Shown here: positions 51,155-60,647 of the stretch, piece after piece
How positions within the stretch are numbered: position 1 is the stretch's first letter
Layout of the letters: each line of letters starts with the position of its first letter
Source of the DNA: Halorubrum cibi
GTDB lineage: Archaea > Halobacteriota > Halobacteria > Halobacteriales > Haloferacaceae
NCBI RefSeq assembly: GCF_900182635.1
Contig: NZ_FXTD01000010.1
Location: forward strand, 1 to 64,000
Reading direction: 5' to 3'
DNA length: 64,000 nt
The notes under the pieces: generated by a model
What the model was told of the DNA's origin: nothing
What the model saw: the letters and a program-made list of their open reading frames with translations, nothing else
The model's database searches: none
Made by a program: the position numbers and the translations under genes

Positions 51155-53183
51155 AGATCCACACCCCCAGCGCGAGCGTCATCAGGGGGAGGGCGAACTT
51201 CACGCCGGAGAGGAGCTCGGCGTTCCGGATGTACCCGGCGATGAACCCCGAGAGCACGGCCTGGATCGTCACCGCGTGGAAGAACAACATCGAGAGCACG
51301 TCGGGATCGACCCCGCCACCGCCGAAGCCCCCGGCGGCGGCCGCCCCGCTCGACCCTCCGTCCGCCTGCGCGGCTAGCCCGCCCATCACGTCGATGAACT
51401 GCGTCTGGAGGATCGCCATCACGCCGAGCAGCGTCACGTACGTCATGACGATGATCGCCACCTGCATCCGCGTCCGCGATCGGCGTTCGCGCTCGATGTC
51501 GTCCTGGTTCTCGGAGGCCTGCGCCGCGGTCGTCAACACGTCCGTTATCTGTGAGGAGGCCTCCTGTGCCTCCGAGATCAGTTTCACCGTCCGCGCGAGC
51601 CGCGGGACCGCGTACGAGTTGTTGAACTCGACGAGGGCGTCGCGCAGGCTCATCCCGTAGTTCACCTTCGCGTGGATCACCTCGAACTCCTCGGCGAGCT
51701 TCCCGGAGGAAGTGTCCGCGACCGTCCGGATCGACTCGAGCAGCGTCTGTCCCGTGTCGTTGGCCGACGAGAGCTTCCGGAGGTTCTCCGAGAGCTTTCC
51801 CGTGACCGACCGCTTGGCGTACTGGTCCCACTCGTAGAAGGCCGTGAGCGGGATCAGCGTCAGGTACGCCGGGACGTACACCCAGATGAACGCCGACCAG
51901 ACGGGGCGGCCGATCCAGCCGTCGACGGTCGTCGGCGCGGACCCCGACGCGACCGCGACGCCGACGAGCACCAGCGCGGCGGGGATCGTCATCGCGAGAG
52001 TGTAAAGCGGGTTGTCCCGCAGGAAGTGGTGTGGAGCGGTGAGGATCCGTTTCGTCTTGTAGGTCCCCTCGCGGTCGCGGATCCGGTCGAAGACGCCCGC
52101 GCGTCCCACGAACGCCTCTATCAGCCCGAAGTGGAGCAGCCCTTCGCGGCTCGTCTGCCGGAGCCGGTCGCTGCCGCCGTCGGGCCGGAGGAAGCCGTCC
52201 CCCGGCTCGTCCTGTTTGACGGTCGAGACCAGCACGAGGAAGCCGGCTCCGGTAAGCGGGATGAGGACGTACACCGTGGCGTACAGCAGGCGGTCGTCGG
52301 CCTCCCCCATCATCCCCATGATCACGAGGATGATGATGAGGAGCAGCGGGAAAAGCGAGAGCGTCATGTACATCTCCCCGAACAGCTCCAGCGTCTCGAG
52401 GGTCATCTCGCGCTCCTGTTTGGACGTCCGGAGGTGCTTCTCCTTTTTGTCCTTCAAGAACGGCTCCATCTCCCCGCCGGAGTTGACGATGGAGAGCATG
52501 TCCGCGAGGAACTGCGACAGCTCCTCGGAGGGCGTCTCCATCGACTGGGTCCGGATCGCGTTCCGGTAGTCGGTCCCGAAGTACTCCGTCTCGTTGATGA
52601 TGTTTTGAAACTCCCGCGAGACCTCCCCGTAGGTGTCCTCGGCGGTCGCCATCGCCCGGAGGATCTCCAGTTGGTTGAGCCCGCCGACGGAGAGCGCGTA
52701 CATGAAGGAGACGGAGTCGGCGAGAAGCATGTTGATCTCGCGTTCCCGGCTCGCCGACCGCGAGTACGGGACTGCGAGGAGCCCGCCGAATCCCGTGGCG
52801 AACCCGATCGAGCCGAAGACGACCCCGCTCGTGAGGACCGCCACCGGGACCACGAGCGACCGAAGCAACTGCCGCGTTCCCGGGTTCGGCACCGGGATCC
52901 CGAGCGAGAGCGACTCCGGCGAGATCAGCCCGAGCGCGAAGACGCCGTACCCCAGGAGCGTCCCGACGACAGCGAGTGCGAGGCCGGCCAGCACTCCGAC
53001 GCCGAGCGCCCGAGAGACGTACATCTCGACGGTGTCGGGCATCCGCGCCTCCGCGAGCTTCCGCTCGACGTCTCCGATCAGGTCGCCGTCGGGGTCGAAC
53101 AGTAGGCCGAACACGGGGTAGAACAGCTGTCCGAGGAGGTCCCCGTCGACCGAGTCGCCGCCGACCCCCGCGTCGAGACTCAT
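51144..53183 (-). CDS. pilC: type IV pilus assembly membrane platform protein
   Basis: 679 residues. Two GspF/TadC-like modules (around 150-310 and 430-610), each with paired TM helices. Cytoplasmic stretches SVGGLNQLEILRAMA and MSLRDALVEFNNSYAVPRLA fit T2SSF domains. Several hydrophobic segments lie at the N-terminus and C-terminus. It anchors the ATPase encoded just upstream. Confidence 0.92.
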   Translation of the reverse strand: MSLDAGVGGDSVDGDLLGQLFYPVFGLLFDPDGDLIGDVERKLAEARMPDTVEMYVSRALGVGVLAGLALAVVGTLLGYGVFALGLISPESLSLGIPVPNPGTRQLLRSLVVPVAVLTSGVVFGSIGFATGFGGLLAVPYSRSASREREINMLLADSVSFMYALSVGGLNQLEILRAMATAEDTYGEVSREFQNIINETEYFGTDYRNAIRTQSMETPSEELSQFLADMLSIVNSGGEMEPFLKDKKEKHLRTSKQEREMTLETLELFGEMYMTLSLFPLLLIIILVIMGMMGEADDRLLYATVYVLIPLTGAGFLVLVSTVKQDEPGDGFLRPDGGSDRLRQTSREGLLHFGLIEAFVGRAGVFDRIRDREGTYKTKRILTAPHHFLRDNPLYTLAMTIPAALVLVGVAVASGSAPTTVDGWIGRPVWSAFIWVYVPAYLTLIPLTAFYEWDQYAKRSVTGKLSENLRKLSSANDTGQTLLESIRTVADTSSGKLAEEFEVIHAKVNYGMSLRDALVEFNNSYAVPRLARTVKLISEAQEASSQITDVLTTAAQASENQDDIERERRSRTRMQVAIIVMTYVTLLGVMAILQTQFIDVMGGLAAQADGGSSGAAAAGGFGGGGVDPDVLSMLFFHAVTIQAVLSGFIAGYIRNAELLSGVKFALPLMTLALGVWIYVG

Positions 53184-53210
53184 CGCCCCCTCCGGTCGGG
53201 AATCATAGCG

Positions 53211-56200
53211 TCACCCTCCCTCCTCGGCCGGCTCGACGGCCTCGAATCCCCACCCGTCGTCGACATTCTCGCCGTCGCTCGCGTCCTCGTCTTCTCCTTC
53301 CCGGTCCTCGTCCTCGCCTTCCCGATCCTCGTCTCCGCCTTCCCGATCCTCGTCTCCGCCTTCCCGATCCTCGTCTCCGCCTTCCCGGTCGTCCCCTTCC
53401 AAGTCCTCGCCCTCGCCTTCCTGGTCCATTTCCTCATCTCCGTCCGCCCACTCGCGGTCGATCGTCTCCGCGGGCGTCTCGTTCGGCTCGACGCCCCCGA
53501 TCAGATCCTTCGTCTCGGCGTCGTCCTCCGCCACCGGACCAATCACGTCGATCCCGTCGTCGAACGGTCGACCGAAATCGATCTCGCCGTCGTCGTCCGC
53601 GTCCGCGTCTCCACGACCCGCCGTGAGATCGTCGCTCCCGTCGGGCGGTCCCGTCGCCTCCGCCTCGAACTCGGTGGCGTCCGCCGCGATCTCCGCGAGG
53701 GTCTCGCGCTCGGCGTCGGGGCGGGCCTCGACGCCGCGAGCCGGCTCGACCGCGAGCAGCGCGTCGGCGACCGACTCCGGAACCGTGCCGCGGTAGGTCT
53801 CGAACACGTCCTCGGCGTCCGCGAGGATCGCGGACGCCTCCTCGCGACCCGCCTCGTCGGGGTCCGGCCGCGGAACCATCTCCTCCTTGTCGCGGTCGAC
53901 GTCGATCAGGACCGACTCCATCTCTCGGAGGTCCTCCAGTGACCGCTCCAACTCGTCGTTGGCCATCAACGCGAGGACCGTCTCGGGGTCGTTGATGAAC
54001 GCCTGGAACGTCGCGGCCACCTGCGCGTAGCTGTTGAGCCCGCGGTCGATGAGGTAGGCTAAGACGATCCGGCGCTTGCGGATCTCCTCGTCGAGCGTCG
54101 CCCGGCTCCACCCCCGGTCGAACATGATCTCCTCGAGGACGTTCGAGTCGCCCATCCGGAGGAACTCGTCGGTCTCGGCCTGCCACTGGAAGACGTCTTG
54201 AACGTTGATCTCGTCGTTCTCGGCGTCGTAGTGGTTGATCTCCGTGAGCGATTTGTTCCGACGGACCTTCCGCCCCTGGACCCGGGTCGACGTCTGGATC
54301 GACACCAGATCGAGGGCGGTGAACATCGTCTTCGAGACGTTGATCGGGTCGGTGGTGAACCGTTTTAACACCTCGCCGACGGAGTCGGCGTGGAACGTCG
54401 TGTAGGTGGTGTGACCCGTCGACATCACCTGGAAGGCGGTCCGTCCCTCCTCGCCGCGGATCTCGCCCATCACGATGTAGTCGGGGCGCTGCCGGAGCGC
54501 GGCCTCGAGCAGGTCGAACTCGTCGACGTCGCCCTTGTCGTCGTCCGAGAAGGAGGGTCGCGTGACGGAGGCGATCCAATTGCGCTGGGGCAGTTCGACC
54601 TCGCGGGTGTCCTCGATCGAGACGATCTTCGCGTTCGAGGGGATGAAAAGCGAGACCGCGTTCAGGCTCGTCGTCTTCCCGGAGGCGGTCCCGCCCGCGA
54701 AGATCAGGTTCTTGTTGTTCTCGATACACAGCCACAGGAACGCCATCTGGTCGAGCGAGAACGTCTTCCAGTTGATGAGGTCGATCGGCGTGAAGGGGAT
54801 GTCGTTGAACTGCCGGATCGTGTAGTTGGTCCCGTGATCGGAGACTTCCCTGCCGAGCGTGAGTTGCGCCCGCGAGCCGTCGGGGAGGGTCGCGTCCACC
54901 TGCGGGCGGCGCTTCGAGATCCCCTTACCCGAACGCTGGGCGAGCTTCACCACGAAGTCGTCGAGCTCGTCGGTCCCGTGGTAGACGTTGGTGATGACCT
55001 GCTCGTAGTCGGCGTGGTAGACGAAGACCGGCGAGTCGTACCCGTCACAGGAGATGTCCTCGACGTTGATGTCGTGTTTGATCGGGTCGATCCGCTCGTA
55101 CCCGATAAAGTCGCGTTTGAGGTAGTACAACAGCTTCTCGACCTGGTACGCCGAGAGGGTCCGCGCGTCCTCCTCGAGCACCGCCGGCTCCGGGCGTGCG
55201 CTGACGGTCACGGCGGCGCCCTCCGTCTTTCCCTCCTCGTCACTCCCGGCCTCCGACGGCCGGTATCCGACCGCCTCGGCGAGCCGTCCCGGAAGCCCCT
55301 CCGTCGGGTCGATCCCGAACCGATCGAGATCGACCCGTCCGAGGAGGTCGGTCACGAACTCGTTCGTGCCCGAGGACTCCTCGTAGAGGCCGTATCGGTC
55401 GAGCAGGGTTCGGGTCTCCTCGGCGATGACGTCCTCGCGAAACGTCTCGTCGCCTCCCGCGATCGACTCGTCGGCGTACTTGATCGACGTCCGGAGCTTG
55501 CCCGTGAGGAACTCGATCAAGTCCGTCTCGATCCGCGTCTGGTACGGCTGGACCGCGTAGTACTTCCGCTCGTTCTCCTTCGTCGAGCGAAACACGATCA
55601 CGAACGCGTACGGCTCGTTCACCCAGTAGCGCTCCACCTCACGGAAATGAGTCTTCTTGGGCATCGGAACCGCCTTCTCGAGGTCGTAGCGGTTCACGAG
55701 CGTGGTCGATCCGTCGACCGTCGAGAAGAACGCGTCCTCGTCGATATCGGGATCCACGTCGACGGTCCGCTCGTCGACGAGCTCCGAGAGCTCCGCGGCC
55801 GCGTCCCCGCCGGCAGAGAGCGCCTCGCCGATCCGGTCCGGGTCGAAACCCAACGCGTCGACCTTGTCCTCGTGGGTGAACGCCAGCGGCTCGTCCTCCT
55901 CATCGGTCGGGGGGTTCCCCTCTTCGTCGTAGAAGTACTCGTCGGCGTAGTCGTCCCACGTGTAGTACCCCTTGAGAACCGGGACCTCGTACTGGTCGTA
56001 CCGGGCGTGACACCGGTCCCACAGGACTTCCCCGATCGCGGCGGCCGACCCGACCCGCTCCGGCGTTTCCGTCGGGTGAAAGCCGAGGAATTCGACGGGA
56101 TCGATCGGGATCCGCTCCCAGTCGAGGTCCGTCGGCGGGCCGGCCGGAACCGGTTCGACGGCCGCGCCGGCGACGACGATCGATCCGGGAACGCCCGCCG

Positions 56201-56762
56201 AATCCACCTCCACGTCGCCGTCTACGGGGAACCGATCGCGGCTCGCGTCGCCGTCTGCGGGACCGTCGACGACGGCGTCCTCGTCGTGTCGGTCGTCGAA
56301 GACGGCACGACCGTCGACGACGACGTCGCGGTCGCCGACGACGAGCGTCCCCTCCGGCGGGGTCCCGTGGCCGCCGACGGCCTCGCTTCCGTCCGACAGG
56401 AAGGGCTCGTCGACGCCGGCCGCTCGGACGACGCCGTCGAACTCGTCGAACCGCCCCGTGACCGCACTCGCCGGTGCCGACGGAACGTTCGGCACCCATT
56501 CGTACAGGGTTTCGGCGACCTCCTCGTCGCCCCGTTCCGCGAGGAACTCCCGCCAGGTGTATTGGCCCACTCTGACGGGATCGCCCGAGGTGGGCCTCTC
56601 GGGTGCCGTACTCGTCGCTCTTGGGTCCGTCGCGGCCGTCGAAATCGAATCCGTCGTGGTCGAACTCGTCCCGTCGTCGGACGCGGGCGTCGCTTCCACC
56701 TCCCGGTCGCCGTCACCGTCCCCCGCGGTGACGGGATCGTGGCCCGCGTCCCCTCCATCCAT
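53211..56762 (-). CDS. pilB: type IV pilus / secretion ATPase
   Basis: 1183 residues, much longer than typical GspE ATPases; the ATG at 56762 is preferred to an upstream TTG at 56804. The N-terminal ~450 residues are acidic and partly disordered. The motor domain holds Walker A GGTASGKTTS, an Asp box (VSIEDTREVELP), Walker B DYIVMGEIRGEEG and the His box STGHTTYTTFHADS. The last ~120 residues are acidic with a 7-residue tandem repeat (EGGDEDR). Hexameric motor driving pilin assembly with the PilC downstream. Confidence 0.93.
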   Translation of the reverse strand: MDGGDAGHDPVTAGDGDGDREVEATPASDDGTSSTTTDSISTAATDPRATSTAPERPTSGDPVRVGQYTWREFLAERGDEEVAETLYEWVPNVPSAPASAVTGRFDEFDGVVRAAGVDEPFLSDGSEAVGGHGTPPEGTLVVGDRDVVVDGRAVFDDRHDEDAVVDGPADGDASRDRFPVDGDVEVDSAGVPGSIVVAGAAVEPVPAGPPTDLDWERIPIDPVEFLGFHPTETPERVGSAAAIGEVLWDRCHARYDQYEVPVLKGYYTWDDYADEYFYDEEGNPPTDEEDEPLAFTHEDKVDALGFDPDRIGEALSAGGDAAAELSELVDERTVDVDPDIDEDAFFSTVDGSTTLVNRYDLEKAVPMPKKTHFREVERYWVNEPYAFVIVFRSTKENERKYYAVQPYQTRIETDLIEFLTGKLRTSIKYADESIAGGDETFREDVIAEETRTLLDRYGLYEESSGTNEFVTDLLGRVDLDRFGIDPTEGLPGRLAEAVGYRPSEAGSDEEGKTEGAAVTVSARPEPAVLEEDARTLSAYQVEKLLYYLKRDFIGYERIDPIKHDINVEDISCDGYDSPVFVYHADYEQVITNVYHGTDELDDFVVKLAQRSGKGISKRRPQVDATLPDGSRAQLTLGREVSDHGTNYTIRQFNDIPFTPIDLINWKTFSLDQMAFLWLCIENNKNLIFAGGTASGKTTSLNAVSLFIPSNAKIVSIEDTREVELPQRNWIASVTRPSFSDDDKGDVDEFDLLEAALRQRPDYIVMGEIRGEEGRTAFQVMSTGHTTYTTFHADSVGEVLKRFTTDPINVSKTMFTALDLVSIQTSTRVQGRKVRRNKSLTEINHYDAENDEINVQDVFQWQAETDEFLRMGDSNVLEEIMFDRGWSRATLDEEIRKRRIVLAYLIDRGLNSYAQVAATFQAFINDPETVLALMANDELERSLEDLREMESVLIDVDRDKEEMVPRPDPDEAGREEASAILADAEDVFETYRGTVPESVADALLAVEPARGVEARPDAERETLAEIAADATEFEAEATGPPDGSDDLTAGRGDADADDDGEIDFGRPFDDGIDVIGPVAEDDAETKDLIGGVEPNETPAETIDREWADGDEEMDQEGEGEDLEGDDREGGDEDREGGDEDREGGDEDREGEDEDREGEDEDASDGENVDDGWGFEAVEPAEEGG
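53288..53391. repeat. 21-bp in-frame tandem repeat in pilB
   Basis: About five units of GCCTTCCCGATCCTCGTCTC-type sequence encode EGGDEDR or EGEDEDR. The units are nearly identical at the DNA level, indicating recent slippage. It lies in the disordered acidic tail, so length changes would be tolerated. Confidence 0.85.
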
Positions 56763-56873
56763 AGGGGGAGACACCCTTCGCCCGTTGAAAAAGGTGTCTC
56801 GCAAATATCCGGGATTGATAACCCCGGTGTCGGGAGCGTGAACTTTTAGCCACCGCTCCGCGCAGTCGGGGAC

Positions 56874-57578
56874 GTGATTCGTCTGCGTCGCCTCCGTCGC
56901 CTCCGTGATCGGCCGGTTCGCCGGCGGGTTCGGGACGCGATCGCCGAGGAACTGCTCGGGGATCCCCGGAGCCTCGCCGTCGCGTTCGGGCTGACGGCGT
57001 TCATGTTCCTCATCGGCGTGGACTACTACGCCGCAACGCTCCCGGAGGTTCCGACGGTGCTGTGGCCGCTTTACGCCGACTCAGCGGTGGCGGTCGCGCT
57101 CGGCGCGCTCTCGCTCGCGACGCTTCTGCCGACGGTCGGATCCGGCGACTCGGTGACCGAGACCCCCGCGAACCGGTCGCTCGCGTACCTCCACACGGTC
57201 TCGTTCGTCTGGCTCGTCCAGTTCGGACTGTGGCCGCTCGTCTCCCTGAACCTGGCGTTCGAGTCGTACGTGACCGCCCCCGACGCGTGGATCTACTACT
57301 GGGGCGTGTTGGGGTCGCACCTGTGTTTCGTCGGGCTCGCGCTGCTGTTTCCGGCGTTCGGGCGGACGACCCGCGGCGCGCTCGGCGTCGCGGGCACGCT
57401 CGGCGTCGCGAACGTCGCCGTCGACTACTGGTTCGGCTACCATCCGCCGCTCCTGTACGAGCCGGGCGTTGGGCTGGCGCTCGCCACCCTCGGGATCGCC
57501 GGCTTCTGCGTCTGGCTCGCGAGCCGATCGTTCCGACGGCTGGGCGCCGAACCGGCGCGATCGCGAACGGTGCGGTAG
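56874..57578 (+). CDS. DUF1405 membrane protein
   Basis: 234 residues from a GTG at 56874 about 24 nt after a TATA-like AACTTTTAG. Six TM helices. Conserved stretches YYWGVLGSHLCF and VDYWFGYHPPLLY resemble the DUF1405 (YpjA-like) family. Basic N-terminus of Arg repeats. Function unknown. Divergent from pilB. Confidence 0.82.
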   Translation: MIRLRRLRRLRDRPVRRRVRDAIAEELLGDPRSLAVAFGLTAFMFLIGVDYYAATLPEVPTVLWPLYADSAVAVALGALSLATLLPTVGSGDSVTETPANRSLAYLHTVSFVWLVQFGLWPLVSLNLAFESYVTAPDAWIYYWGVLGSHLCFVGLALLFPAFGRTTRGALGVAGTLGVANVAVDYWFGYHPPLLYEPGVGLALATLGIAGFCVWLASRSFRRLGAEPARSRTVR

Positions 57579-57670
57579 CACTCGGCTTGCGAGTGATACG
57601 ATTCGTGAGTGGTTACCTCACGGACGCTCGATCCGCAGCGCACACCGTCCCGGCCTCGTCGCCGACGTCC

Positions 57671-58096
57671 TTACTTGATCAGGAACACAGGGACGGTCGC
57701 GTCGTCGGTGACGCGATCGGAGACGCTCCCGAGCGACCGGATCCGCTCACGGGGCGATTTCCCCTCGGGACTCATCACGATCACGTCGATCCCGGCCTCC
57801 TCCGCGTATCCGACGATCTCGGTGTCCGGCGTCCCGTGGATAACGCTGGTCTCGACGTCGAGCCCAGCCTCCTCGGCCCGCTCCGCGACCGCGGCGACCG
57901 CCTCCTCGCCCTGCGTCTCGAGGTCGTCGACGATCTCGTCGTGGAGGTCGCCCGAGCTCGCGTTCGCCACCCGCCGGTCCACGACGTACAGCGCGTGAAC
58001 GGTCGCGTCGTGATGAATCGCCAGCGGGATCGCGTGTTCGAGCGACCGCTCGACTCCCTCGCTGCCGTCGGTCGGTATCAGGACGTCGTCGTACAT
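57671..58096 (-). CDS. universal stress protein (UspA family)
   Basis: 141 residues from the ATG at 58096. The fold is intact: VLIPTDGSEGVERSLEHAI at the start, VIHGTPDTEIVGYAEE, then the nucleotide loop DVIVMSPEGKSPRERIRSLGSVSDRV (G-2x-G-9x-G(S/T) variant). It may bind ATP and modulate stress responses. A TATA-like CATTCTTATG lies ~28 nt upstream. Confidence 0.93.
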   Translation of the reverse strand: MYDDVLIPTDGSEGVERSLEHAIPLAIHHDATVHALYVVDRRVANASSGDLHDEIVDDLETQGEEAVAAVAERAEEAGLDVETSVIHGTPDTEIVGYAEEAGIDVIVMSPEGKSPRERIRSLGSVSDRVTDDATVPVFLIK

Positions 58097-58176
58097 GCGC
58101 TTCCGTTCGCGCGGCACGGGCATAAGAATGGGGTCGGATCCCCGTCCGGTGGGGTTGCGCCCGGTCTCTCGGGACG

Positions 58177-58734
58177 CTACTCCGCCCGCCAGGGACCGCC
58201 GATCTCCTTGCGCGTCGCCGACTCCGCTTCTCCCTCTCGGAAGACGCTCACGCGGCCGGTCTCCTCGCTCAGGGTGACCGTCGCGACCACATCGGGCCGG
58301 ACCGACGTCTCGATGGCGCTCATGTGTCTCGATCCCATCCACGGTTCGTAGGCGACGTCGTCGGCGAGGTCCGCCTCGCCGCTTCTCGTCCCGAGGTCGC
58401 GGAACCGGACCATCTGCGATTCGACTTCTCCGTCGACCGCGACGACGATCCCGCCGTCACACTCGAGGCTCACCGTCTCCGTGGCCTCGACGAACGCGTC
58501 CTCCGCGAAGACGGACCGACAACGGTCCCGCGGCCATCGGTTGTCGCCCATCGGATCCGCGTACGACCCGTACTCGCGGTCGGCGACGACCGCGAAGTAC
58601 AGCCCCGGCCCCTTCACGTGCGGGTCCTCCCAGCCGTCGAAATCGAGACTCACGTGTTCCGCACAGAACGTCAGCCGGTCGATCACCTCCCGCACGCGCT
58701 CGTGGGTGCCGTACTCGATCGCGAGGCTACTCAT
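58177..58734 (-). CDS. dacZ: diadenylate cyclase DacZ
   Basis: 185 residues. The DisA_N-type catalytic motifs are present: DGGIVVAVDG (DGA-like) and WMGSRHMSAIETS (RHR-like), with the N-terminal CAEHVSLDFDGWEDPHVKGP block I associate with haloarchaeal DacZ. It condenses two ATP to c-di-AMP, an osmoregulatory messenger essential in Haloferax. Preceded by an overlapping short upstream ORF. Confidence 0.88.
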   Translation of the reverse strand: MSSLAIEYGTHERVREVIDRLTFCAEHVSLDFDGWEDPHVKGPGLYFAVVADREYGSYADPMGDNRWPRDRCRSVFAEDAFVEATETVSLECDGGIVVAVDGEVESQMVRFRDLGTRSGEADLADDVAYEPWMGSRHMSAIETSVRPDVVATVTLSEETGRVSVFREGEAESATRKEIGGPWRAE

Positions 58735-58780
58735 CGGTCCCCCGTTCGAAACCCGTCTCGTCGGCGACGACCGTCTCCAT
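58727..58780 (-). CDS. 17-codon upstream ORF overlapping dacZ start
   Basis: Reads METVVADETGFERGTDE, stop TAG at 58727-58729; the dacZ ATG lies inside its end, 8-base overlap. Its ATG is ~25 nt after the TATA-like CCCTTATATG, so it would be the first start on a leaderless mRNA. It could control dacZ translation by coupling. Confidence 0.5.
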   Translation of the reverse strand: METVVADETGFERGTDE

Positions 58781-58860
58781 ACTCCAAGGACGGACGGCCC
58801 GCATATAAGGGGTTTCGAGTCGGCGCCGCGGTCGCCCCAACCCCTTCGACCGGCCGGCCC

Positions 58861-59757
58861 TCACGGCCTCAACAGGCCGGCGTCGAACCGGTCCGTCGCG
58901 AGGAGGCCGAGGCCGAACGCGAGCGCGACGAGCGCGGGGAGGATGTTGCCGAACCAGACGTTGATCCCGCCCCAGAGGATCACGAAACTCACCATGTCGT
59001 CGAGCATGAACTCACAGCCCGCCAGCCGCTCTCGGACGGCGTCCGTCGCGAACGCGCGGTCCAGCGTGAACACGGCGACGACCGCCGACAACACCCAGCC
59101 CGCGTAGTTCGAGAGGGGGACGCCGTAGAACGCGCCGCCGCCGAACGTCCAGAAGCCGACGGCGACCGCACCGGGGTCCAACACCACGTCCATCGCGACG
59201 ACCGTCGCGCTCACGGCGACCAGCCGGACCGCGGCGCTCGACGCCCGCCCGCCGAGGAGCAGCAGGCAGAGCAGGTAGGCGTTGACGACGAGCGGGATGA
59301 AGAAGACCGGCAGCGCGATCGGGACCCCGCCGAGCATCGGGCCGAGGTCGATCGCGTACTCGAAGCCGCCGTACGGCCACCCGGTCCGGACCCCGACGCT
59401 CTCGATGGCGTACGTGTACGCGACGAGGACGCCGAGCCAGCCGGCCGCCCGCCGGTCGAAGAGCGGGAGGACCCCGACCACGAGCGGCGATCGCATCACG
59501 CAGACGCCGAACAGCACGAACCAGGGGTGGAAGGCGAACGGTTCTGGGATCCAGCCCTCCGCGCTTCCGACGAGCGTCACCGCTCCGACGGCCGGGAACA
59601 ACACGGCGATCGTGAAGCGGTTCTCGCGGACGACCCGGTCGAGTAACGCCTCGGTTCCCTCGCGAGTGCTCGGCAGCCGATCCCGGAGCGCCTCCGCCTC
59701 GGAGTCCGTCTGCGCTCCGGAACTCGCGTCCGTCGTCGACGCCCCGTCGTCGCTCAT
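58861..59757 (-). CDS. cruF: carotenoid 1',2'-hydratase (bacterioruberin synthesis)
   Basis: 298 residues from the ATG at 59757 (ATGA overlap). About seven TM helices; DUF422/CruF features include YTYAIESVGVRTGWPYGGFE and DVVLDPGAVAVGFWTFGGG. Adds water across the 1,2 ends of bisanhydrobacterioruberin, the last step to bacterioruberin. Gene order cruF-lyeJ-crtD matches Haloferax. Confidence 0.9.
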   Translation of the reverse strand: MSDDGASTTDASSGAQTDSEAEALRDRLPSTREGTEALLDRVVRENRFTIAVLFPAVGAVTLVGSAEGWIPEPFAFHPWFVLFGVCVMRSPLVVGVLPLFDRRAAGWLGVLVAYTYAIESVGVRTGWPYGGFEYAIDLGPMLGGVPIALPVFFIPLVVNAYLLCLLLLGGRASSAAVRLVAVSATVVAMDVVLDPGAVAVGFWTFGGGAFYGVPLSNYAGWVLSAVVAVFTLDRAFATDAVRERLAGCEFMLDDMVSFVILWGGINVWFGNILPALVALAFGLGLLATDRFDAGLLRP

Positions 59758-60647
59758 CCGAGGGCCTCCCAGACGGGGTACACCCGCCAGAGTCCGCCCA
59801 TCGCCAGCAGGGTCCCGACCGCGGTGTTGAGCGCCGGGAACCACCAGTAGGCGCGGTCGACCGCGACCGACGAGCTCGCGACCCACGTCACGAAGACCGG
59901 GTACACGCCGAGGAGCGCGCCGAGCCGGAGGTCGACCGCGGCGAACACGACCGCGGCGGCGACCCAGCAGGCGAGACAGTACGCGTACGTCCGCGGCTCG
60001 CCGAGTAGCGTCGCAGTCGTCCGGATCCCGGCCGCCCGGTCGGGCTCGATGTCGGGGATCGCGGAGAACGTGTGCATCCCCATCGTCCACAGCCACGCGC
60101 CCGCGAGCGCCGCGGTCGGGGGAACCGTCCCCGCGACCGTCGCGTACGCGGCCGCTCCAGGGAGAATATAGAGTCCGTTCGAGACGGAGTCCGCGAAGGG
60201 TGTCGTCTTGAACCGGAGCGGCGGCGCGCTGTACCCCGCGGCGAGGACGAAGAAGCCGGCCAGAAACGGCCACGCGACCCGCGGCGTGAGCGCGAACGTC
60301 CCGACCCCGAGGGCGGCCGCGACGACCACCGCGAGGAGCGCGAGTCGGTTCCCCCGCCACCGTGCCTCCCGGTTGCCCTTCTTCGGGTTGTGCTCGTCGA
60401 CGTCGGCGTCGAAGACGTCGTTCACGCCGTACAGATAGACGTTGGCCGGCACGAGGAAGTAGCCGGCGAGCGCGAGCGTCGTCGGCGTGAACAGCCCGTC
60501 CACTCCGTCGATCCCGTACGTGACGCCGACCGCGACGGGGCCGGCGAGGTAGAGCCAGAAGCGCGGCCGCGAGAGCACGATCAGGTACCGGAAGTGCTCG
60601 ACGAAACCGTCCTCGACCGCGTCGCTGGCGGCGGAGGGGGCGGTCAC
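59754..60647 (-). CDS. lyeJ: UbiA-type prenyltransferase, lycopene elongase
   Basis: 297 residues from a GTG at 60647 (GTGA overlap with crtD). First Asp-rich motif NDVFDADVDEHNPKKGNRE and second SAIPDIEPDRAAGIRTTA in an eight- to nine-TM protein. Attaches C5 units to lycopene on the path to bacterioruberin. Co-translated with crtD and cruF. Confidence 0.92.
   Translation of the reverse strand: MTAPSAASDAVEDGFVEHFRYLIVLSRPRFWLYLAGPVAVGVTYGIDGVDGLFTPTTLALAGYFLVPANVYLYGVNDVFDADVDEHNPKKGNREARWRGNRLALLAVVVAAALGVGTFALTPRVAWPFLAGFFVLAAGYSAPPLRFKTTPFADSVSNGLYILPGAAAYATVAGTVPPTAALAGAWLWTMGMHTFSAIPDIEPDRAAGIRTTATLLGEPRTYAYCLACWVAAAVVFAAVDLRLGALLGVYPVFVTWVASSSVAVDRAYWWFPALNTAVGTLLAMGGLWRVYPVWEALG

Noticed and set aside
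54390-56849. 819-codon plus frame opposite pilB
   Set aside because: Antisense shadow of the PilB ATPase, whose Walker motifs are clear on minus.
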